Positions 55,601 to 64,000 of a stretch of 64,000 nt of DNA are shown here, one piece after another. Position numbers and translations under genes: made by a program. The notes below the pieces were generated by a model, which was given only the letters and a program-made list of their open reading frames with translations, was not told the origin of the DNA and did not search any database. Source of the DNA: Tetrapyrgos nigripes. Its lineage: Eukaryota; Basidiomycota; Agaricomycetes; Agaricales; Campanellaceae. The stretch's first letter is position 1, and each line of letters begins with the position of its first letter. Location of the stretch: positions 62,001 through 126,000 of the forward strand of contig JAACJM010000236.1 of assembly GCA_013368315.1 (NCBI GenBank). Direction: 5' to 3'.

Positions 55601-56790
55601 TGGGGCTTTAGGGATGCGTAAGAGCTTTATCGTATCGGTTTTGACTAGGAGACTCCTAAGGCGTTCATGCAATTCTTTCCTCCGTTCAGCCAACTCTTCC
55701 TCCACCTTCAAGGGTGAGCTCGTGCTACTACGCTGCCTCGCCTTCTTCTGCCTATCCGTTGCCTTCGCAAAATACTGCGTGACCCGTTGCAAGTTTTTCT
55801 GGGCGAAAGTATGCACCAAATCCAACCTCGAAGCTTGCTGTTCATCATCCAAGGACGAAAACGCATCACCAAAAATCAGCTCTTCCTGTTCCTGTAAGTT
55901 CTTGTTGATCCCTTCCAAATCGTCAAGTTCGTTTTTATCGCGACGCGTAAATACTGAGTTTAATTGTGGTGGGGAACAAACTGGCTCGGTGGACTGTAGG
56001 GAACCTGGGGATTGATTTGATCCTGACTGGCGTCGGGGTGATGGTGAAGAGAAGGAGGAAGCCGATCCAAATCGACGTCCAGGTGTGCAAGATGGGGATA
56101 ACACGGCCCTGGGTGCATTCACGGTGGCTTGTACACTCTGAAGGGCATCAGATAGAGGCAAGGGACGATACGTGTGGGAGGGAGCACTAGTAGGCGGATA
56201 GGCATCGTCCGAAGAAGAAAACAGCTTGCTGTGCGAGGAACCGTCCGTGCTAGTCGCAGTCATTGTCGCTGCCGTGATGAGGTTCGCGATCGTGTCCTCA
56301 GCATGGTCGTTGTTCGGGGTCTAAATTGCTATGAGAATAACGTTCACAGGGAGAACGAGAGTGGCACTCACATCAAGACTAAGAGCATTCATTCTACTGA
56401 CTACATCAAATGCTGGCGGCGGTAGTGACTGAGCAAAGATATCAGTGGAAGGAAGGTACCATTAGCTGGTAACACTCACTGAGGTGTTAGGCGACTTGGT
56501 TCCATCAAGACTAAGTGCGGCAAGTCCATTGTGGAGATCAGATGCTAGCGGTGACTGACCGAATTTTAGTGAAGGGAAGGGTAAACATTTGACTAGTGCC
56601 ACTCACTGAGGCCGAGAAAGTTCCAGGCATATGAGATTCCTCCTCAAGATTGAGACTGCTCATTCCATTAACGAGCTCAGGGGGTAACGGCGAGTGAGAC
56701 TAAGAGAGATTTGAGTGGAAGTAAGTGTATTGGTTAACTTGAACTCACATCGCGAGGGGTTTCTTGACCCGAGTCACTGATATCCGACAT
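52607..56790 (-). pseudogene. Tnp2-type transposase gene of a CACTA-like DNA transposon, frameshifted
   Basis: A large multi-exon transposase. The 5' exons are 56749-56790 (MSDISDSGQETPRD), 56607-56699, 56480-56554, 56372-56428 and a long exon 55584-56320. An intron at 55534-55583 leads into HQSDFFYMDQINQVLVLLA. CPTCNF and YPETCTNRVVGE form the zinc-like region; GPDGSLFVNRGAKIRLAF, IIPGPKEPDVDEMDHFVRP, FICTVCPLRG, WDPTKMLVIDTMHCLLEG and then KADEWRTLSTIYLPIALV are Tnp2 core blocks. The C-terminus (HVIGLDKVVAHAARYDYS) stops at TGA 52607-52609. Frame breaks near 55250 and 54830 suggest inactivation. CACTA-type termini were not located. Assignment to the Tnp2 family is firm by motif order. Confidence 0.85.
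56372..56699 (-). repeat. Three tandem phase-0 exons encoding a repeated motif in the Tnp2 gene
   Basis: Exons of 93, 75 and 57 nt, each starting and ending between codons and bordered by GTGAGT and TCAG. They encode SPLPPELVNGMSSLNLEE, SPLASDLHNGLAALSLDG and SLPPPAFDVVSRMNALSLD: the same motif (SPLxxxLxxGhxxLxL) three times. Because all are phase 0, any can be skipped without frame loss. Confidence 0.75.
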
Positions 56791-57039
56791 GGCCTATAAA
56801 AATGGTCAACATATGTGCGTGGTATGAAAGAACCTTACTCACATCAGGATCTGGGGATGCCCAATAGCTTCTAAAGCCCCTGGTAAGTGAGGAGAACATA
56901 GAGTAAGTGAGAATACTGAAAGACAAGCCATCCATATAAAAAGCATGAGGAAAACAAGGTCGTACAAAAGTTTGTCATGGAGACCACCATCCTTATTCTT
57001 CGGTCCTCTGGCCGAGTGTTCCGATTGTTAACCTTATTG

Positions 57040-58530
57040 TCGTATGTTGCGAGTCCAGGGCTGGAGCCTGCACGTAGAAGCACATTCTACCTGCACCGAA
57101 AGACGAAACGCATTCGTCTTTCACATAGTAGCACCGAAACGAATTCGGATGCCAGCGGACGCGGGATGAGGGATGGGAGTTGAAGATGACGCTACTGCGA
57201 CACAGGTGACGTAATTTAGACACAAATCCACACTGGTGAGGGTCACCAACCGAGTTAGCTTGGACACAGCACCAACCCTGTGTCGAGTCCAGGCAAGGAA
57301 ACGGTTTGACGCAGCCGAGAAGGTGGTACTAGCGACGAACTCGATGGAGACAGCACCGTACAGAAGATCCACGACTTTTCGTCTTGGGGTCTGCAAAGCT
57401 AGTTGTTCCGTAGATCACGCCAGTAAAAACCACTGTCCAGTTCTGTAGTCCGTAATCTGCAGGGAAGCATATTAAAAATCGCCCTGAAAGGAAGCCGAAA
57501 AAGACGTACCAAAAGATTGCCTCAATCTTTCTCAACAATGCATCTGGTATCTGTGACGTATGACGTAAGACCTCGTTGTTTGCTGTACAGAGAAGAAAAT
57601 TAAAAAGTCATTGTCGAGGGTCATTGACGCACCTTAGCAACGGCAGCAAGTGCCCTTCCCTCGTTTGATTGATGACCCTAGCAAACTCTGCAGCTCTGCC
57701 TTTACCCGTGGATATGATGCGATCGTGATAACCTGCAGGGGGATAGCGGCATTAGCAACAATTGTAGACAGAGTCAGAGAACTTACCGGCTGTGCTATGT
57801 AGAGCCTCCGAGTTGTTCTGAATGGTGCGTTGGAGATGAGCACCCGTTTCCGCATCCACGCTGGCAAGTGGTTTAGCTACATGCAGGAAAAAGACGTGTC
57901 AGGACTCACTAGAATAATCATGTTCTTCACAAGTGCCCAACAGAGTGCAAGTGGCTTCTCGCCAGCACTGAATTTAGATACTAGAGATACGTCAACACAG
58001 ACTCCGATTTGGGAAGATAACTCACCTCGAGTGTGCAGGATTGATACGTTCAGGTCCTGTGTCCGCAGATAGAAGCGGATTCTATCTGCACCAGAGAAAG
58101 AAACGAATTCGTCCCCGAATCGTGTAGCACCGAAACGCATTTGAATGCCAAAGAGACTTCCCTCGTTTGGTTGATAGCCGTAGCAAATCCTGCAACTCTG
58201 CCTGCAGCCGTGGATATGATGCGATCGTGATACTTCACAAGTGCCCAACAGAGTGCAAGTGGCTTCTCGCCAGCACTGAATTTAGATACTAGAGAGATAG
58301 GTCAACCCAAGATAACTCACCTCGACTGTCCAGAATCGATGTGCAGGTCCTGTGTCCGCAGATAGAAGCGGATTCTATCTGCACCAGAGAACGAAACGAA
58401 TTCGTCCTCGAATCGTATAGCACCGAAACGCGTTCGCATGCCAAACAGAAGAGAGTGAGAGGTCAAGGGGGTGGAGGGGATGGGAGTGAGAGTCAAGATG
58501 ACAATTGACTGAGACGCCCTTGACGCACGT
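57040..58530 (-). repeat. Duplicated exon modules, copies 2 and 3 (right of the Tnp2 gene)
   Basis: 57350-58150 matches 51735-52410. A further partial copy of its 5' end follows at 58230-58530, and a diverged trace lies at 57040-57180. Minus-strand exons read IQMRFGATRFGDEFVSF and RIRFYLRTQDLNVSIL (57990-58150), GEKPLALCWALVKNMII (57920-57985), ASVDAETGAHLQRTIQNNSE (57785-57875), RIISTG..RAAEFARVINQ, then NNEVLRHTSQIPDALLRK and DYGLQNWTVVFTGVIYG (57400-57590). I do not recognise the protein. Confidence 0.65.
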
Positions 58531-58729
58531 GACGCATTTTTTCTACAATAACGCAGAATAACGTCTTTTAATAGTAAAAAACAATGACCGGGTGAAGCTC
58601 AGCATGTGGAAATGAGGTAGAGCCCTCTTCATGTCTGGTTTTCCGATACTAGTCAACGACCAATACCAAAGCATTCTCGTGTTTCATCAAAAGGTTAAGT
58701 AAACATATATACATAGTCCGAGTCGGTAA

Positions 58730-61194
58730 CTACTGTCCATTACTAGCTGAGCCCGCCCCTACACTCTCTTGCCTCGTAGCCCACTGCTCAAAGAAAGGGT
58801 ATTGCTTTTCAGAGATGTATAAATCTTCTCGTGCGGGATCCGATAATCCAGCGAGATACTCGGCATTGTAGTAGCAATGAGGTAGATACTTCAATGGTTG
58901 GCTAGAAGACACCTCCTCAGTAATGCGTCGCTTTTTGACTGCCCTCATCACCTGTCGAAATCCAAGCTCCTTCAACGTTCGCTGGTCAAAGGCACTACCT
59001 TTCTCATCAACTTCATGGAGAATTGGGCCAATGACCTTGCGCCTGTACTTTGGAACCAGAATTTTCAGTCCTGTTGGGTCCTCGTCATCTGTGCACTCCG
59101 AAGATTGACCCTCGATGTCGAGTTCATCAAGGATGTCTTGTGCCATTTGCCACTTAACCCTATCATGTGGATCATTGACCAGGCTCTTGACGCGACTCTG
59201 GCGCTTCTCGAATTTCTGTGTAGTAGGATAAGCAACCTTTGCAGTCAAAATCTATTTGAGAACTTCATCACCTCTTTCTTGCGGGAGTAAACCCTTTTCC
59301 TCCTTTTGTCATGGGCTTTATATTCTCTCGCTCGAGCACCAGCATCTCCCTGAGTCTCATTTACGCGAGGGACAGACCGCTTCCACGCTTCCTGGACCTG
59401 CGTCGCGAAGCCCCAAATAAAAGCTTCAATTGTGTCTGAGGACAAGCGTTCCAGATGTTGCGTCGCTTCAGATACTTTTGAAGCAAAGTTGGATACGACA
59501 ATCTTGTTCCATTTGATTTGACGCCAATTGTCGCCGAAGTAGAGCCGATACTGCAAATCACCCTCGGGACCAGGGTGACGTCCAAGCGAGTGGTCTTGAG
59601 CAGTTTCCTCGTCGAGAGGGTCGTAGTCGCCGGCGTCAAAAGAATGGATGCCACAAAGTTTTCTGAACTCTTGTCGGGCTGCACTCTTAAAAAATCCGTG
59701 AGTCTGAGTCTGGAACAGGACACAGGATACACATACTGTCCACTCGTTTCTCAGTTCCTCAGGCATTGAATCCATGGCCTCCCTTTTCAGCTCCTTCATA
59801 AAGCGCTGACTGCCCTCCTTGGCCTCATACTTCCGACGACGTCTACCTCGGGCAGTGGTCGTAGTCTGTGCAACGGTGGGTGAAGTCTGCGTGTTTCCAA
59901 ATCGCCGTTCAAGCTCGTTCAATTTATGGAGAAGTGTTTCAAGGGTGGTATCAATGTTAGAAGGAGTGGAAGAAGTGGTTGATGATGCGGAGGGAGATGT
60001 ACCCTCTGAAGTAGATGCCGTCCGTTGAGAAGTGGCAGAAGCAGACAGATTATCCATGTCTATGTCCTGCTCGACGTGACTTTGCTGGGATTGAGACGTC
60101 CGCGGGATTGACCTGAGTGCCGAGGCCTGGATTGCAAGGACCGAATCTGGGTCTCCCGTTGCACCTGACAATCTACGTTCAAGCTCTGTCCTGCCAGGTT
60201 GAGAAAGCACTCACCAAGTCCCTCTCAGCTATTCTAAGCTTTTCTTCATTATCATCATATTTTTGACGCTGTTGTGGGTTGAGGATCACGGACATACTGG
60301 AGCTATCTGACAACAACATACCATCTCCTTCATTTCTGCTCGCTGAAGTCTGCATGTCAGGAAGCTATCAGTAAACAAGAGTTTTAAGCACTCACCAACA
60401 CATTCAGGAGGGCGTTGAATTCCTTCTTCTCCTGCTGAGCTTGTCTGTAATCCGCTTCGGACTGTGCAAGTTGGTTTTGCTTTTGGATGGGACCTGTCAG
60501 TATGCGAAAAGAAAAAATCAGAAAGGAACGAGAGCACATACTAGTTGTTTAATGACCATGTCATCTTGGTGGATTACAGCGTCAAGTTCCGCCTGCATGT
60601 CCTCGTCCTCGTAGAGTTCCTCCTCAGTTCTGTCCTCAGAGAGGCTCCTTCTGAACTTCGTGCAGATACAGACGTCCTTGTAGATCCTGAATTTGTCGTC
60701 TCTTGGTCTGCTTCATTACGGCGGGACTGTTGAAGAACTTTTTGCGTATGCTTCAATTTCCCGTGTTGCTGACAATATTGTTTAGGTCTCACGTATGCCA
60801 GTGATTTATTTTAAATACGCACTTTATGAAGCTCTTTCTGCGTGACCGCTGGACGATATTTTACACGGTCAGACGATGTTGAGGGTCCATCCTCGTCTCG
60901 GTCGTCGTTGGTCGTTTATTTCTGGGCGTGTTGGAAGTGTGTTCAGGCGGTTTGTCTGACGAGGCTTGGGGCCTCCACAAGAAGTTGCGGAAACTAAACA
61001 GAGCTGAAAGAAGGGTGCTGTTTGCTGAAGGTACCTGCGAAGGGACATGATTATTTGTGAAGTGCATCGTACAATTGTAGGGAGTGTACCTCTGTTCTGG
61101 TAACATGGCTACCAGATAGGTCAGCAGGGGGTGGTCCGCCAGCCGCACGCTGAGAAGGGACAACTTCAGAAGATAGTAGTTGCAAGTCGTCCAT
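58730..61194 (-). CDS. Multi-exon coiled-coil protein of unknown function, gene model incomplete
   Basis: A start MDDLQLLSSEVVPSQ at 61194 opens a chain of short exons (MTQ..., TEEELYEDEDMQAELD, QLAQSEADYRQAQQEKKEFN, MSVILNPQQRQKYDD) linked by GT..AG introns and predicted to form coiled coils. The main body at 59245-60210 has a Ser/Thr-rich region, a basic cluster (ARGRRRRKYEAKEG) and a compact domain with CVSCVLFQTQTHGFF and WNKIVVSNFASKVSEAT. The C-terminal part (58730-59247) contains ILVPKYRRKVIG and CYYNAEYLAGLSDP. The join near 59250 needs either a 35-nt intron or a frameshift, and another frame change is needed near 60910. The layout next to a Tnp2 gene and its style suggest a transposon-associated gene common in mushrooms, but that is inference. 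Confidence 0.5.
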
Positions 61195-61900
61195 GATCTG
61201 TATTTAATTGGAAAAGACGCAGTAATGACTGGTAGATTTGAGACTGGGGCACCAGGCCGTGTAAGGTACAGCTGCTTGAGGATGAGCTATTAGAGGATCT
61301 AATCGCCGTTTAATACGAACGCACCTTTGATTCGTCGGCACAAGAAGACAATTGGAGACTTGACGAATTGAAGCTTTGAAGAAAGACATACGCACCTTTG
61401 ATTCATCTGCACTCCAAATTGTTAGCTTATTGTCATTCTGTTGCAAGTCCTGTCCTGGAACTGTGGGAGTGGAACCAATAGAGCCCGCAGGTCTTTTTTA
61501 TCATCCTCAGTCCACAAAAAACAGGCATGCTCACCGGGTTTTTCCAATTGTTAATGTGTGAGACTTGACGAACGAAAAACTTCAGACTCGGAAGAAAGAT
61601 GAGGCGAACGATCAATAGAAGCTGGAAGAAAACTCAGTGAGGGATCACATGCAGGAGGAAGACTTGAATAGCGATCCAGAAGTCTATTATGACTGGAGAA
61701 AAATAGCAGGAAGGGACGCGAATCGACGCATCAGGGAAACTAACGCATTGAGTCACGATGGCTAGTGACCTCTAGACCCTAGCTGAAGTCTAACCATGGC
61801 TCACAATTGTTCCGTAGGACTTCGGAGAAGACGATCATAGACAACTATAGGGATAATTAGGAATACGCTTGGCTGTAATGTGTACGTCGAGAAGGATGCA
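61195..61900. other. Intergenic interval
   Basis: Upstream of the coiled-coil gene; no supported frame. A repeated phrase CGCACCTTTGATTC.TC occurs at 61320 and 61391. Confidence 0.4.
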
Positions 61901-61907
61901 TTATGCC

Positions 61908-62485
61908 GCAAAAGTAACCTTCTTTGTTCCCTTCCCCCTCGGTGCACTGTCTTGTGCACCACCCTCCTCGTCTCTCTCCTTCCCTCTCTTCCTCGACCTA
62001 GCTGCCTCCATATCCCTCAGAGTTTTGAGCTGGTCTTTGAGAAGGAGATCGGCACCCCAGTGATTCGCATGGTCTCTGAACACCTCGATAGCATCCTCTA
62101 TCTGTAACGCAATGATCAATGATAATGGCTGTAATAGTTTGAAATGCAGCACTTGCATGTTTCCTGGCCATTTCCCTCACACTGTTCTTTTGTTTGCTCA
62201 GGGTCAAGGTCGCGTCGAGATGCGTTTGGATTGCCTCTCTGGCTATTCCCTAAATGAAAGATAGGTGACTACACAAATGTAATTGAGGTACGAGTGCTTA
62301 CACGATAGTCTCTTTGTTGATGGGTATCCCAGCCTGCCGATCTAACCGTGAGCTCCCCGTTGGCTGGAGGTTGGATTGGCATGACCTGTGCTTGGGATGA
62401 ACCTGACAACGTTTCTTCATCAACCAGGGGCGTCAACGGAGATTGAGGCGATGGTGGACTGCCATCTGGAGGTAACGACGAGGAT
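61908..62485 (-). CDS. Small basic C-terminal protein fragment, multi-exon, unknown
   Basis: The minus strand reads PLTPLVDEETLSGSSQAQ and GWDTHQQRDYR, then after a GTAAGC..TTTAG intron IAREAIQTHLDATLTLSKQK, then after an intron ending GCGTTACAG the exon IEDAIEVFRDHANHWGADLL, ending in a Lys/Arg-rich tail KGTKKVTFAA before TAA. It looks like the 3' half of a gene. The 5' end runs toward the minisatellite and is not resolved, and the phase across the second intron is uncertain. No family recognised. Confidence 0.4.
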
Positions 62486-62629
62486 GGGGCTCAGTCTTCA
62501 CCAGTAGTTGTAGATGCGACGCATAGTATATAGACAGTACTCACAGAGTACAATGCGTAGTTAGCAGTACTTTTTGTCCTGAGCACATACTATACCATGC
62601 ATTGTACCAGCATTGTAGGTCTGCTATTC

Positions 62630-63665
62630 CAATTGCCCTGCACTATGCATTGTATACCCTTGGAGTGAATATATACCATGCATTGTGGGTATACATTCTG
62701 CTATGCCTGCTCACTATGCATTGTATATCCTTTGGGTGAAATTATAACCATGCATTGTTATATCCTTTGGATGATATATACCATGCATTGTAGGTATACC
62801 TTCTGCTATGCCTTGCCACTATGCATTGTATATCCTTTAGGTGAATATACCATGCATTGTAAGTATACTTTCTGCTATGCTTTCCCACTATGCATTGTAT
62901 ACCCTTTGAGTGAATATATACCATGCATTGTAAGTATAACCTTTCTGCTATACTTGCCACTATGCATTGTATATCCTTTGAGTGATATATACCATGCATT
63001 GTAGGGATACTTTTTGCTATGCCTACTCACTATGCATTGTATATCTTTGAGTGATATATACCATGTTGTATTCCTTTGAGTGAATATATACCATGCATTG
63101 TAAGTATACCTTTCTGCTATACCTTGCCACTATGCATTGTATATCCTTTGAGTGATATATATCATGCATTGTAGGTATACTTTCTGCTATGCTACTCACT
63201 ATGCATTGTATATCCTTTGAGTGATATATACCATGCATTGTAGTATACTTTCTGCTATGCCTACTCACTATGCATTGTATATCCTTTGAGTGATATATAC
63301 CATGCATTGTAGGTATACTTTCTGCTATGCCTACTCACTATGCATTGTATATCCTTTGAGTGAATATATACCATGCATTGTAAGTATACCTTTCTGCTAT
63401 ACCTTGCCACTATGCATTGTATATCCTTTGAGTGATATATACCATGCATTGTAGATATACTTTCTGCTATGCCTACTCACTATGCATTGTATATCCTTTG
63501 AGTAGAGATGCACCATGCGTTGTAAGTTCCTACTATACCTTTCAGTAAATATATACCATGCATTGTAGGTTTACTTTTCTCACTATGCATTGCATACCCT
63601 CAGTGAGTACATACCATGCATTGTGTGTAAGCCTTGCCTTGCCACACATTGTATAACAAGTCTAG
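62630..63665. repeat. Minisatellite, ~71-bp unit, about 14 copies
   Basis: Each unit has CCATGCATTGTA, then TATACTTTCTGCTATGCC, then CACTATGCATTGTATA and CCTTTGAGTGA. Two ATGCAT palindromes per unit lie in related contexts, so the unit itself is a diverged half-repeat. Unit length of 71-72 bp keeps some frames open through several copies on both strands, which explains the repetitive reading frames seen there. Confidence 0.93.
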
Positions 63666-63699
63666 AAAGACGATAATAATATATTTAGCAGTACTTTAC

Positions 63700-63990
63700 A
63701 TGTGAACAGTATTAATAGAATAGGGGGAAAGAAGAAATAGGGGGATAGGATAATTAGGGCAGAATAGGATACATAGGGGGAATATAAGATAAATAGAGCG
63801 GGATGAGATAAATAGGGAATATAAGATAAATAGAGCGGGATGAGATAAATAGGGGGAATAGCACAAAGAGGAGATAAATAGGGCGGGGGATAGGACAGAT
63901 AGATAGGGCGGATAAAATGAATAGGGCATGCGGGATGGAGAAAAATAGGGCGGATAGAATGATTAGGGCGGGACAAAGAGATGGGGGTGG
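63700..63990 (+). repeat. Purine-rich degenerate tandem repeat (GATAAATAGGG)
   Basis: Words such as GATAAATAGGG, AGAGCGGGATGA and GGATAGGATAA recur to the window end. The plus strand is nearly all purine plus T. It extends past the window. Confidence 0.85.
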
Positions 63991-64000
63991 GAAAGGACTG

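Noticed and set aside
62678..63449. Open frames with repeated MHC/MHG..YHSKDIQCIV on both strands
   Set aside because: Products of the 71-bp minisatellite, not genes.
62630..63665. CRISPR-like array
   Set aside because: Units are contiguous tandem copies with no unique spacers, and the genome is fungal.
63700..63990. Telomere because of TAGGG words
   Set aside because: The array is degenerate and lacks a regular TTAGGG period.

Overview
The window is nuclear DNA of a filamentous basidiomycete, most likely an agaricomycete. Evidence is the dense 50-60 nt introns with GTNNGT donors, the MYND-finger and PR-1/CAP paralogues, an AAA+ ATPase of a mushroom-typical type, and the transposon classes present (Tnp2-like, DDE transposase, copia, gypsy, MITEs). 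No rRNA, tRNA or CRISPR array was recognised. The species cannot be named from the sequence alone.

Layout. 0-8.3 kb is transposon debris: a gypsy pol remnant cut by a minus-strand DDE transposase gene, a 279-bp MITE, and a ~319-bp repeat arranged as a tandem plus a large inverted repeat. 8.3-28 kb is a gene-family locus built by nested duplication. Two secreted CAP/PR-1 genes (8 exons each, both with a 12-nt microexon) sit at its ends. Between them are two near-identical MYND-finger genes, one further MYND gene with a frameshift, and at least three decaying MYND pseudogenes. A ~4.5-kb unit is repeated at ~11.5-16.0 and ~18.2-22.8 kb. 28.4-34 kb holds a divergent pair: an intronless 759-aa protein with an N-terminal membrane helix, and a frameshifted AAA+ ATPase gene.

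34-46.2 kb is mobile DNA: a 1069-bp hAT-like element with 8-bp target duplications, a 391-bp terminal-inverted-repeat element, and a full-length but dead copia element. The copia carries matching LTRs, a tRNA-iMet-type primer site and a polypurine tract, and has itself been hit by a second copy of the MITE and by a solo LTR. 46-49.9 kb is gene-poor. 49.9-51.7 kb holds a small GIY-YIG-like gene and a broken fragment of an R3H/SUZ-type gene. 51.7-58.5 kb is a Tnp2-type transposase gene with three repeated phase-0 exons at its 5' end, bracketed by direct repeats that carry spliced exon modules of unknown function. 58.7-62.5 kb has two poorly known minus-strand multi-exon genes. 62.6-64 kb is a ~71-bp minisatellite followed by a purine-rich repeat.

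The genes do not form a pathway. The coherent biology is (i) birth-and-death evolution of a MYND/CAP gene cluster and (ii) layered transposon insertion. In-frame stops in the dead elements are nearly all TGA, as expected from C-to-T decay of CGA codons. The best leads for something new are the MYND/CAP duplication locus, the predicted leader intron of the copia element that removes its primer site, and the Tnp2 gene with repeated exons inside duplicated exon modules.
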